Shown here: positions 8,987 through 15,996 of the stretch, piece by piece | How the letters are laid out: every line of letters begins with the position of its first letter | How positions within the stretch are numbered: the first letter of the stretch is position 1 | Origin: JBHOQX01 sp042408595 | GTDB taxonomy: Bacteria > Chloroflexota > Chloroflexia > Chloroflexales > Roseiflexaceae | Direction: 5' to 3' | Assembly: GCA_042408595.1 (NCBI GenBank) | Contig: JBHOQX010000091.1 | Location: 1 to 47,021 of the forward strand | DNA length: 47,021 bases | The notes under the pieces: generated by a model | What the model saw: the letters and a program-made list of their open reading frames with translations, nothing else | What the model was told of the DNA's origin: nothing | The model's database searches: none | Program-made: the position numbers and the translations under genes

Positions 8987-9322
8987 CTAGGGATGCTCCA
9001 CCAGTTCGTTGATTTCAACGATGCTGCTGCGCTTCACCAGATGGCGCCTCAGCCAGCTTGCCTTGAAAAGCCGCACCCGGCTGGGGTAGATGATCTCACC
9101 CTGCGTCCGGCCGCCGGGCAGGTCGGGGATGGACAGAATCTCGAGCGTGTCGCCGGGCTGGATCTCCATCCCGGGCGGCAAATCCACGTGCAGGTGGAAG
9201 TGCTCGTGCTCGCTCTGGAGATGCACGGTCGCGTCGCCTTCGTACATGACCTCCCGCCGGTACCAATGGGCCAGCAAGAGGCCGCCGGCAACGCCAAGCA
9301 GCAGCGCCAGGATCCGTCGCAT
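8987..9322 (-). CDS. Small membrane-anchored protein of unknown function in the bch operon (111 aa)
   Basis: The ATG at 9322 has a near-perfect AAAGGAGG five nt upstream. This sets the start and separates it from a longer shadow frame through bchM. The product has one N-terminal hydrophobic segment (residues 4-18) followed by a basic stop-transfer (HWYRR). A soluble, His/Glu-rich domain follows, with the segments SEHEHFHLHVDLP and EIIYPSRVRLFKASWLRR and the ending ELVEHP. I do not recognise a named family. The gene lies 20 bp after bchM and directly before acsF. That makes an accessory role in the cyclase step or membrane docking of the pathway a reasonable guess, since aerobic cyclases elsewhere need small partner proteins (Ycf54, BciE). 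This role is inference. Confidence 0.85.
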   Translation of the reverse strand: MRRILALLLGVAGGLLLAHWYRREVMYEGDATVHLQSEHEHFHLHVDLPPGMEIQPGDTLEILSIPDLPGGRTQGEIIYPSRVRLFKASWLRRHLVKRSSIVEINELVEHP

Positions 9323-9342
9323 CGCAGCCTCCTTTGTGCAAT

Positions 9343-10074
9343 TTACGCCACAGGCCACGCTTCGACCAGGGCGACGTGGTAGAACCCACGGCTCACGCGC
9401 GCCTGCCGCCGCAGCCGCATCCCCGCCGCCGCCAGCGCCGCGTCCACCTCCGCTGCGGCGATCATCTGGATGTCGGTGCGGCGCTGGCCCCGCGGGAAGC
9501 GCCCACCGACCCAGTGCAGCGCCGCCAGCAGCGGCTCGCGCGGGGCGTAGGTGAAGAGCAGCGGCCCGCGGCTCATCCGGGCCAGCCGCCCGACGAGCTG
9601 CACGAAGGCCGGCGGCGGGTAGTGTACCAGCACGTCCAGGCAGGCCACCGCCTCGTACGCGCCCTCGAGCGCCTCCAGGTCGCCGACGACGAAGGCGATC
9701 TGCTCCTGCACGCCCGCCGCCTGCGCCTGACGCCGCGCCGCGCCGACCATCTGCGGCGCGATGTCCACTGCCGTGACCGCAAAGCCGCGGCGCGCCAGCG
9801 CGATACTGAACAGCCCGGTGCCGCAGCCGGCGTCCAGCACGGACGGCGGGCAGTGGAGGGTGGCCGCTGGTCCCTCGCCCTCCGTCCCTCTCTCCCCCTC
9901 GAGCCCCTCCGCCAGCCACGCCTCCGCCAGCGCCAGCATCGCCGCGTGACCGTCGCGGATCGTCCGGCGGACGGCAGAGAGCCGCGTATCGCCGTAGATC
10001 GCCGACCAGCGCTCGAAGCCGACACCATCGAAGTAGTCGCGCAGGCGCACCTTATGTTCGGCGGTATCGATCAT
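9343..10074 (-). CDS. bchM: Mg-protoporphyrin IX O-methyltransferase BchM
   Basis: BchM transfers methyl from S-adenosylmethionine to the C13 propionate of Mg-protoporphyrin IX. From the ATG at 10074 (MIDTAEHKVRLRDYFDGVGFERW, the family N terminus) the product is 243 aa. The SAM-binding motif I is VLDAGCGTGLFSIALARRG, and VTAVDIAPQMV follows. A TTG that begins right after the bchL stop (10116) would add 14 residues. Neither start has a good Shine-Dalgarno, so translation is probably coupled to bchL. Residues of about 56-76 (GERGTEGEGPAATLHCPPS) form a low-complexity insert before motif I and are coded by word-repeat DNA. Confidence 0.94.
   Translation of the reverse strand: MIDTAEHKVRLRDYFDGVGFERWSAIYGDTRLSAVRRTIRDGHAAMLALAEAWLAEGLEGERGTEGEGPAATLHCPPSVLDAGCGTGLFSIALARRGFAVTAVDIAPQMVGAARRQAQAAGVQEQIAFVVGDLEALEGAYEAVACLDVLVHYPPPAFVQLVGRLARMSRGPLLFTYAPREPLLAALHWVGGRFPRGQRRTDIQMIAAAEVDAALAAAGMRLRRQARVSRGFYHVALVEAWPVA
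9845..9906. repeat. In-frame word-repeat insert in bchM
   Basis: A short GGCGGGCAGTGGAGGGTGG segment is followed by CCCTCGCCCTCCGTCCC and CTCTCCCCCTCGAG units. This again puts purine-rich DNA left and pyrimidine-rich DNA right. It interrupts BchM just before the SAM motif without a frameshift. Confidence 0.55.
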
Positions 10075-10116
10075 CTGGGGTCGAAGGTCAGCGTGCCGTG
10101 TGCAACGTTGGCTCAA

Positions 10117-10938
10117 CTACTTCCATCCACCGATCACGTCGAAGATCTCGCGGTCGCCCAGCGGGGCTGGCACCGCCGCCAGCGGGCCAGTCAGTAGGTA
10201 TTCGGCCAGATCCTCGAATGGGCGGGTACAGAGCTCGCGATCCGGTCCCTCCATCTCGAACAGCGTCTTGCCGGCCAGACGGCTGCGGCGGATCAAGTCG
10301 TGGTATGGCACCCTGCCGATGATCTGTGTGCCAACCGTTTCGGCGAATTGTTCCAGCAGGGTGGTGCCGCCGCCGTACTCATAATCGACGCGGTTGGCGA
10401 TGATGCCGGCCAGCTTGACCTTATGGCGCGCGCTCTTCTGCTTGATCGCCAGGCAGAGCCGGTTGGCGGCAAAAATGCTGTCGAAGTCGTTGCAGGCGAT
10501 GATCACGCCGTAGTCGGCGTAGTTCAGCGGTGCGGAGAAGCCACCGCAGACCACATCGCCCAGCACGTCGAAGACGATCACGTCATATTTGTCGTACAGG
10601 CCGAACTCCTGCAGCAGCTTGACCGTCTCGCCAACGACATAGCCGCCGCAGCCGCTCCCGGCTGGCGGCCCGCCCGACTCCAGCGTGTCCACGCCGGCGA
10701 AGCCGGTCTTGATCACGTCCTCGATCGCCACCTCTTCGTGATGGAAGTCGACGCTGGTCAGGACATCGATCACCGTGCTTTGGAGGTTGCCGGTGAGCGG
10801 AAACGTGCTGTCATGCTTCGGGTCGCAGCCGATCTGCAACACCTTCACGCCGCGCAACGCCAGCGCCGCCGAGAGATTGGCGCTTGTCGTGCTTTTGCCG
10901 ATACCACCCTTGCCATAGACCGCAAGAATCAGGGACAT
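10117..10938 (-). CDS. bchL: Light-independent protochlorophyllide reductase iron protein BchL
   Basis: BchL is the nitrogenase-Fe-protein-like ATPase that donates electrons to BchN-BchB in dark-operative protochlorophyllide reduction. At 273 aa it is full length, and AAGGAG lies upstream of the ATG. The P-loop is GKGGIGKS (residues 9-16). C97 (in GSGCGGYVV) and C131 (in DVVCGGF) are the ligands for the [4Fe-4S] cluster shared by the dimer. The switch region NADYGVI is NYADYGVI here. The gene follows bchB and directly precedes bchM. Only DPOR genes are visible in the window; no light-dependent enzyme is seen. Confidence 0.98.
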   Translation of the reverse strand: MSLILAVYGKGGIGKSTTSANLSAALALRGVKVLQIGCDPKHDSTFPLTGNLQSTVIDVLTSVDFHHEEVAIEDVIKTGFAGVDTLESGGPPAGSGCGGYVVGETVKLLQEFGLYDKYDVIVFDVLGDVVCGGFSAPLNYADYGVIIACNDFDSIFAANRLCLAIKQKSARHKVKLAGIIANRVDYEYGGGTTLLEQFAETVGTQIIGRVPYHDLIRRSRLAGKTLFEMEGPDRELCTRPFEDLAEYLLTGPLAAVPAPLGDREIFDVIGGWK

Positions 10939-11011
10939 GGGTCACTCCTTGGCGTTGAACCATGATGCGTTTTCGGCCGGCCCCAGCGCCCCGCGAAACA
11001 CACCTCCGGCG

Positions 11012-12655
11012 CTATCCGCCGAGCGCTTCCTTCGCTGCGAGCACCACCTCCGGCGTGATCGCGGCGCACCCGTGGTCGGCGGCGTAGCGCTCGACATTCC
11101 GCTGCACCCGCTTGCGCACAAAGAACGGGACTTTCTTCAGCATCGCCTGGGCATCGTCGGTCCAGGCAAGGGGGCCAGACGCTGGGGAGACAGGGAGGTC
11201 CGGTTCGCCGGATGCACTCGGCGTATCGCTCGCGGCCACCACCTCTTCCCCTTGCCCCCCTGTCCCCTTGTCTCCGTATTCCAGCCCGGCATCGCCGAAC
11301 AGGTCAACCAGGTGCTTCTCCAGGCCGAGCATCGCGGTGGTATAGACGCCATCGGCGAGCACGTCGGCCCCGTCGAAGCCGAGCATCGGCCGGTAGCTGA
11401 GCAGGTGGTTCTCGATGTGTGTCGGCGGCGCGGTCACCAGGCACGGAATGCCGAGCTTGCGGCAGCTATGCCGTTCCATCTGCGTGCCGCACACCAGGTC
11501 CGGCTGGAGCGACTCGATCCGCCGGGCTACCTCCTGAAACCGGTCCGTCACCAGCAGCCCGCCCGCCGACTGCCCGCCATGCATCGTTCGCTCGTCGCCG
11601 TCCTCCGGCAGGTAGCCCCGGAGCTGCTCGGCCGCCCACGCCGCCTCATGTGAGAGATAGATGCCAGCTCCGGCGATCTGCATCGCCAGCTCGTCGCGCA
11701 GGAACTTCACCACCCCGACCGTATGCGTCGCATCGCCGAACACGAAGGCACGCTTGCCGCTGAAGCTCTCCATGTCCGCCGTGCGGGCGAACCACGGCAC
11801 GCCGCTCGGGGCGCTCAGGCCGTCGAGTGAGAAGGCGGTGAGCGGCGGCATGCGCACCACCGGCGCCCCGGGCGGCGCGGCGTGCGCGCCGACCTCGTTG
11901 AGCAGCTCGACCAGCCGGTGCAGCCAGCGCAGGGTCGGCTGCACCCCGATCGGCGCGTCGTAGAGCGCCGGGACGCCAAACTGCTCTTCCAGGTACTCCG
12001 CCGCGCCGCGGCCCAGCTCGCGGTACGGCGCGACCGTCACCCAGGCCGCCGGCAGCCGCCGCAGATCGTCGAGGCTGGCCCCGAGCGGTGCGACGGCGTT
12101 GATCCGCACGCCGAGCGCCTGCATCATCCGCCGCAGGCTGATCAGATCGGGCCGCACGTGGAAGCCGAGCGACGCCGGGCCGATCACGTTGACGCTCGGT
12201 GCATCGGTCAGGGGCTGCGGATGGGCGTAGCGCTTCACCAGCGTGGTGAGCAGCCCCTCGGCGGCCAGAATCTCCTGCATGCGGTAGGGGTTGGCGTCGT
12301 ACACCAGCACCTCGGCGCGCACGCCGGCGCTGTCGACCACCGACTGCAAGTCCTCTTGCAAGAGAGTCGTGCTGCAAGAGGCACACACCACGATCAGCTC
12401 CGGGCGCAGCCGGGCCTCGACCTGCCGCAGCGTCTCGGGCAGCCGGATCGTCCCCTGCGCCAGGTCGCGCCCGCTAACCACGCTGGTGGTCATCTGCGGG
12501 AACTCGGGCGTGCGCTCCAGCATGCTGAAGATCGGCGTCACGTAATCGTCGCCCTGCGGCGCGTGAAAGACCGCGTGCACCCGTTGCAGGCTGTTGGCGA
12601 TCCGCCCCACGCCGTGGTGGGCGGTGCCTTCGTACATCCAAAGGGCCAGTCTCAC
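11012..12655 (-). CDS. bchB: Light-independent protochlorophyllide reductase subunit BchB
   Basis: BchB forms the catalytic heterotetramer with BchN. The start is a GTG at 12655, giving (V/M)RLALWMYEGTAHHG, the family N terminus, with GAGG upstream. The tracked reading from 12715 is too long. From this start Asp36 (HAPQGDD) falls exactly at the position of the aspartate that coordinates the unusual NB cluster. The product is 547 aa, with CASCSTTLLQEDL in the N-terminal part and a C-terminal PCP-red domain (AMLKKVPFFVRKRVQRNVER). Between them, residues of about 455-497 are a Gly/Ser/Pro-rich insert coded by word-repeat DNA. The gene lies between bchN and bchL. Confidence 0.96.
   Translation of the reverse strand: MRLALWMYEGTAHHGVGRIANSLQRVHAVFHAPQGDDYVTPIFSMLERTPEFPQMTTSVVSGRDLAQGTIRLPETLRQVEARLRPELIVVCASCSTTLLQEDLQSVVDSAGVRAEVLVYDANPYRMQEILAAEGLLTTLVKRYAHPQPLTDAPSVNVIGPASLGFHVRPDLISLRRMMQALGVRINAVAPLGASLDDLRRLPAAWVTVAPYRELGRGAAEYLEEQFGVPALYDAPIGVQPTLRWLHRLVELLNEVGAHAAPPGAPVVRMPPLTAFSLDGLSAPSGVPWFARTADMESFSGKRAFVFGDATHTVGVVKFLRDELAMQIAGAGIYLSHEAAWAAEQLRGYLPEDGDERTMHGGQSAGGLLVTDRFQEVARRIESLQPDLVCGTQMERHSCRKLGIPCLVTAPPTHIENHLLSYRPMLGFDGADVLADGVYTTAMLGLEKHLVDLFGDAGLEYGDKGTGGQGEEVVAASDTPSASGEPDLPVSPASGPLAWTDDAQAMLKKVPFFVRKRVQRNVERYAADHGCAAITPEVVLAAKEALGG
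11165..11282. repeat. In-frame word-repeat insert in bchB
   Basis: GGGGAGACAGGGAGGTCCGG words at about 11172-11191 are mirrored by CCCCTTGCCCCCCTGTCCCC and TTGTCTCCG at 11243-11275. The two sides form an imperfect inverted repeat. It codes the flexible link between the catalytic part of BchB and its PCP-red domain. Confidence 0.65.
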
Positions 12656-12711
12656 AGCTACCTCGATTGGAAGCGAAGATCGCGGCTCAGCGGTATGCCA
12701 TCTGCACGCGA

Positions 12712-13980
12712 TCAATCGGCGATCTGCAGTGGGATCGCTCCCGGCATCAGCCCGGTGCGCCAGACCGGGTCGTCCAGCGGGTCAAGCTGGGCGTGGCGCC
12801 GCAGCGGGCGGGTGAACATTCCGGCCAGCGTCCCTACCCCCGACCAGCCATGGATCGGCATAAAGGCGAACTCGGTGCTCCATTTGGCCACCACCCCGCG
12901 CCCGATCAGCGGGTTGGTCGTGCCCAGCGTGCTGACGACGAGGTCCGGCTGGAGTTCGGCGATGCTACGCAGTTGTCGGTCGAAATTCGGCTGCTCGACG
13001 ACCGGCACGCCCTCCAGCGCGGCCAGTTCGCGGGCGTGGAATTTGCGGTTGATGTACGTGCTGCTGCACTCGACGATCTCGCAGCCGGCGTGGCGCAGGA
13101 AGCGGGCGAGCGGCAGTTCCATCAGGTTATCGGCGGTGAAGAACACCCGCTTGCCGCGCAGCAGGTCGGTGTGTTCACGGATGCGCTCCCAGCCCCGCGC
13201 CTCGCGCTCGCGCAGGTCGACCCTCGTGCCGAACAGCGCCGCCAGGTCCTCCCAGAAGGCCCGCGTACCGTCCGGGCCGAGCGGGAAGAGGGACGACAGG
13301 ACCGTCGCGCCGCGCTCGCGCGCCAGCCGCCCGGCCACCTTGGCGAGGTACGGCTGGAGCGGCGCGAGCACGGTGCCCGGCCCGATCGGCGGCAGCTCAT
13401 CGAAGCGGTTGGCCGGCAGGAAGCCGGCGACCGGGATATCGAGCCGCGCCGCTTCGAGCGCGAAGTCGTCGGCGACCGTGTCATTCACCGAGCCGAGAAA
13501 CACGACGCGCCGGTCGTCCGCAGGGGCCGCCGGGCAGAACGGAATCAGCGCCTGCAGCACCGAGTCCTCGGCCTGGCTGAATGTGTACTCCAGCCCGCTG
13601 GCCGGCACGAACAGCACCGGCAAATCAGGCGTGCTCAGGCTATCGGCCAGGCCCTGGAACTCGACCTTCATCACCTCCGGGGTGCAGGAGGAGAGCAGAA
13701 AGATCACCGACGGTTGGTGATCGGCGCGAATCTCGTCGATCAGGGTGCGCAGCTCCGGCTGCTGGCGTGAGAGATCGGCTTCTTCGATCAGCGCGACACC
13801 GAAGCGTGGCCGGGCGAAGATCATCACCCCGAGCGCGTTCTGCAGCAGATGAGCGCAGGTGTGTGTGCCGAGGATCAGGAAGAAGCTATCCTTGATCTTC
13901 TGGTACAGCCAGCCGACGCATGTCAGGCCGCAGAAGCTATGGTACAGGCCGTCTTCTTTCTGGATGCTCACGCCTGGCAT
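12712..13980 (-). CDS. bchN: Light-independent protochlorophyllide reductase subunit BchN
   Basis: BchN, with BchB, holds the catalytic [4Fe-4S] cluster and the protochlorophyllide site of DPOR. The 422-aa product starts at MPGVSIQKEDGLYHSFCGLT. C17, C42 and C99 match the spacing of the three cluster cysteines of the family, with BchB Asp36 as fourth ligand. FLLSSCTPEVMKVEFQGLA and the C-terminal NPLIGRGVVAKWSTEF block are also typical. The upstream region carries only a weak GAAG ribosome site. The gene follows the first pucC-like gene after 158 bp and leads the bchN-bchB-bchL trio. Confidence 0.97.
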   Translation of the reverse strand: MPGVSIQKEDGLYHSFCGLTCVGWLYQKIKDSFFLILGTHTCAHLLQNALGVMIFARPRFGVALIEEADLSRQQPELRTLIDEIRADHQPSVIFLLSSCTPEVMKVEFQGLADSLSTPDLPVLFVPASGLEYTFSQAEDSVLQALIPFCPAAPADDRRVVFLGSVNDTVADDFALEAARLDIPVAGFLPANRFDELPPIGPGTVLAPLQPYLAKVAGRLARERGATVLSSLFPLGPDGTRAFWEDLAALFGTRVDLREREARGWERIREHTDLLRGKRVFFTADNLMELPLARFLRHAGCEIVECSSTYINRKFHARELAALEGVPVVEQPNFDRQLRSIAELQPDLVVSTLGTTNPLIGRGVVAKWSTEFAFMPIHGWSGVGTLAGMFTRPLRRHAQLDPLDDPVWRTGLMPGAIPLQIAD

Positions 13981-14028
13981 GGGAGTTACTTCTATCTATC
14001 TGGCAGCGTGTGCCTTGCGGAGGGATGC

Positions 14029-14047
14029 GGGGAGGCCCGGCCTCCCC
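14029..14047. repeat. GGGGAGGCC hairpin between the pucC-like gene and bchN
   Basis: GGGGAGGCC and its complement GGCCTCCCC are separated by one base, giving a strong dyad in the 158-bp space between the first pucC-like gene and bchN. There is no T-tract. Partial termination, mRNA processing or a repeat relic are all possible. Confidence 0.5.
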
Positions 14048-14138
14048 ACATGTCCCTGCCGCCGCCGCTGCCCCGGCGAAAGACACCTGAGAGCCTGCCG
14101 CCCGCCAAACCGCTGGCTTCGCCGGCGGCCTCGCATCA

Positions 14139-15503
14139 TTACGCTGCGGCGCTAGCCTCCAGCGTCCGCACCAGGTCGGCGCGGGTCAGCCCGCGGAAGG
14201 CCTCGACGCTGACGGCGCGCAGCACCGCGACGCTCATCAGCATCAGCACCACTTCCAGCCCGAAGATCGCCGTGTAGCCGGCACGGGCGCTCAACAGCCC
14301 GGTCTCGATCAGCAGCGTATGCAGGCCGCCGCTGCCGATCGCCGCCGCACCCATGCCGAACGCCTGCGCGACGCCCCACATTCCCATATACAGCCCTGTC
14401 GCGCCCTCGAGCGTCATGTCCAGCATCATCGCCAGCGCGCCGACGTTGAAGACGCCGGTGCTCAGGCCCATCACGACCAGCGCGGGGGTCATCAGCGTGC
14501 CCTGTCCGGTGATCGCCACGAGCGCCAATACCCCCAGGCCCACAGCCGTTCCCGCGCCGCCGGCCAGCGCCAGCGCCTTCTTGGGGATGGCGAAGATCGC
14601 GCTCAGCGCCCCCATCAGCAGCATCGCCGCCAGCACCGCGCCGCCCCAGGTAGAGGTGAACGACGCGGTCTGGCCGGGTGTCAGACCGAGCACCTCGCCG
14701 CCGAAGACCTCCAGGATAGAGTCCTGCAGAAAGATCCCGAGCATGGACAGGATCAGGAAGAGGAAGAACGTGCGCACCTGCGGCTGCTCGCGCAGCAGAT
14801 CGACCCCGGCGCGCAGCGCGTTGCCTGCCGGCGAGAGCGCCCGCGAGCGCGCCACCGCCGCCGCCGCCTCGGCGGGCGCGAGCCGCCGCTCGATCCCGAG
14901 CACGCCCAGCAGCGCCGAGCCGATCACCACCCACGGCGTCAGGTTGTACAGCCGCTGCATCGCCGCCTGGGTGTATTCGGGCATCATCACCCGAATGGTG
15001 ATCGCGGACGCGATCGTGCTGACGATCAGCATCGTCCAAACGACTGACATCACCAGGCCGCGCTGGCGCTCGGCAGTGCGCTCGGCGATCAGCGCGTGAT
15101 GGCTGTCGCCATGGGCCGCCACCCCGATGCCGAAGACGACGAACAGCGCGAAGCCGGCGATCGCAGCTATGGGCGAGCCGGCCGCCATCGCGACCGCCAG
15201 CGACGGGAGCGGCAGGAAGACCAGGCTGGCGACAACCGCGCTGGCGATCAGGAGCGGCGTCCGGCGCAGGCCAAAGAGCGGATGGCGGTCGGCGAAACGC
15301 CCCAGGACGACCTGAAACGGCGAGAGAAAGTAGTGCAGGCTGGCCATGGTAGTGATCAGCACTGCGGCGATGCCGAGCTCCTTGATCGTGACACGGTTGA
15401 AGTTCACGCTGAGCAGGGCGAACATCCAGCCGATTCCGATCTTGGGCAGCGCCAGCCGCAGCACGGTCAGGGCGCTGCCCAGAAACCGAACGAGTGCTCG
15501 CAT
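14139..15503 (-). CDS. PucC/LhaA-type MFS carrier (BCD family), first gene of the bch operon
   Basis: This 454-aa protein has about 12 membrane segments and the BCD/PucC signatures: VNFNRVTIKELGI near the N terminus and YFLSPFQVVLGRFADRHPLFGLRRTP in the first cytoplasmic loop. AAAGGA precedes the ATG. It is the promoter-proximal gene of the bch operon. It is clearly diverged from the second copy (2223-3536), though both share the same motifs. Family members act in light-harvesting complex or pigment assembly; the exact cargo is unknown. A C-terminal soluble tail (RAVSVEAFRGLTRADLVRTL) resembles the tail of the distal copy. Confidence 0.88.
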   Translation of the reverse strand: MRALVRFLGSALTVLRLALPKIGIGWMFALLSVNFNRVTIKELGIAAVLITTMASLHYFLSPFQVVLGRFADRHPLFGLRRTPLLIASAVVASLVFLPLPSLAVAMAAGSPIAAIAGFALFVVFGIGVAAHGDSHHALIAERTAERQRGLVMSVVWTMLIVSTIASAITIRVMMPEYTQAAMQRLYNLTPWVVIGSALLGVLGIERRLAPAEAAAAVARSRALSPAGNALRAGVDLLREQPQVRTFFLFLILSMLGIFLQDSILEVFGGEVLGLTPGQTASFTSTWGGAVLAAMLLMGALSAIFAIPKKALALAGGAGTAVGLGVLALVAITGQGTLMTPALVVMGLSTGVFNVGALAMMLDMTLEGATGLYMGMWGVAQAFGMGAAAIGSGGLHTLLIETGLLSARAGYTAIFGLEVVLMLMSVAVLRAVSVEAFRGLTRADLVRTLEASAAA

Positions 15504-15715
15504 GGAGTGGTCCTTTCAGGTATCAGCGACGCCGGTCCGCCATGTAGTTCAGTCTCTGCACTACGATGGTGAGAGCAAAATGGCCCATCAGTGTATGCTG
15601 GATCACCCGGCGCAGCGGGGCATGCAGGCGTGGATCGGGGCGGTGTCGCCGATCGGCGCGCGCGGCCTGCTGCGCATCGGACTTGCGGAGCGGCGCAACA
15701 CCAGGCGCACAGATT

Positions 15716-15791
15716 TTGTAAAGGATTTATACAGTGGGTGCGTGATACTGATAGTATATCACGCAAACGACGCACTTGCAATCCTTTACAA
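15716..15791. promoter_or_regulatory. Nested dyads over the bch promoter (likely operator)
   Basis: A perfect 12-bp inverted repeat (TTGTAAAGGATT at 15716-15727, complement at 15780-15791) brackets the promoter. Inside it, GCGTGATA (15740-15747) and TATCACGC (15757-15764) flank and overlap the -10. GTGCGT/ACGCAC (15738-15743 and 15770-15775) adds a third pair. A TGT-N11-ACA at 15717-15733 resembles, but does not match, the TGT-N12-ACA site of PpsR/CrtJ. The arrangement fits a repressor site controlled by oxygen, light or pigment; this is inference. Confidence 0.6.
15753..15781 (-). promoter_or_regulatory. Sigma70-type promoter of the bch operon
   Basis: On the minus strand, TTGCAA (15781-15776) and TATACT (15758-15753) are separated by exactly 17 bp. 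This is an AT-rich island in otherwise GC-rich DNA, upstream of the first gene of an operon of at least 11 genes. Predicted transcription starts near 15746. It is the best promoter I see for the photosynthesis genes. Confidence 0.75.
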
Positions 15792-15866
15792 TTATTCCAA
15801 TTTATGTGCGCAACAGCTCTACACGGTGCACGCCTGTTGAAACACGAGGGAGGAAGAGGGGGAGAA

Positions 15867-15911
15867 GGCCGCAGGTCCGCGGCCGCGTCGGCAGAAACAT
15901 CCACCCACGTA
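15867..15911. repeat. 45-bp element shared with 36215-36260
   Basis: GGCCGCAGG, CGGCCGC, CGGCAGAAACA and a final CGTA occur in the same order and spacing at both sites, allowing one 1-nt gap. The two copies lie upstream of the bch operon and upstream of ilvD respectively. Confidence 0.6.
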
Positions 15912-15928
15912 AGGGAAGGGATGCCGCA

Positions 15929-15953
15929 GGCGTCGGGGATGCGCCCCGACGCC
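15929..15953 (-). terminator. Hairpin downstream of the beta-propeller gene
   Basis: A 10-bp GC stem (GGCGTCGGGG and CCCCGACGCC) with a 5-nt loop lies 43 bp past the stop of the minus-strand gene ending at 15997. There is no U-tract, so terminator function is only likely. Confidence 0.5.
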
Positions 15954-15996
15954 ATTTCCTCGCCAGCGCTCCCGGCGTGGGCGGCGCGGGAGGGCG

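Larger units (their letters stand above)
15504..15996. promoter_or_regulatory. 493-bp upstream region of the bch operon
   Basis: No convincing gene lies here. From the right it holds a hairpin for the preceding minus-strand gene (15929-15953), a 45-bp element shared with 36215-36260, a short G-rich purine stretch (15845-15866), and an AT-rich promoter/operator block (15716-15791). A leader of about 240 nt then runs to the first pucC-like start at 15503. Confidence 0.7.

Noticed and set aside
15717..15733. PpsR/CrtJ binding site upstream of the bch operon
   Set aside because: The spacing is TGT-N11-ACA rather than the known TGT-N12-ACA, so it was kept only as part of an unassigned operator.
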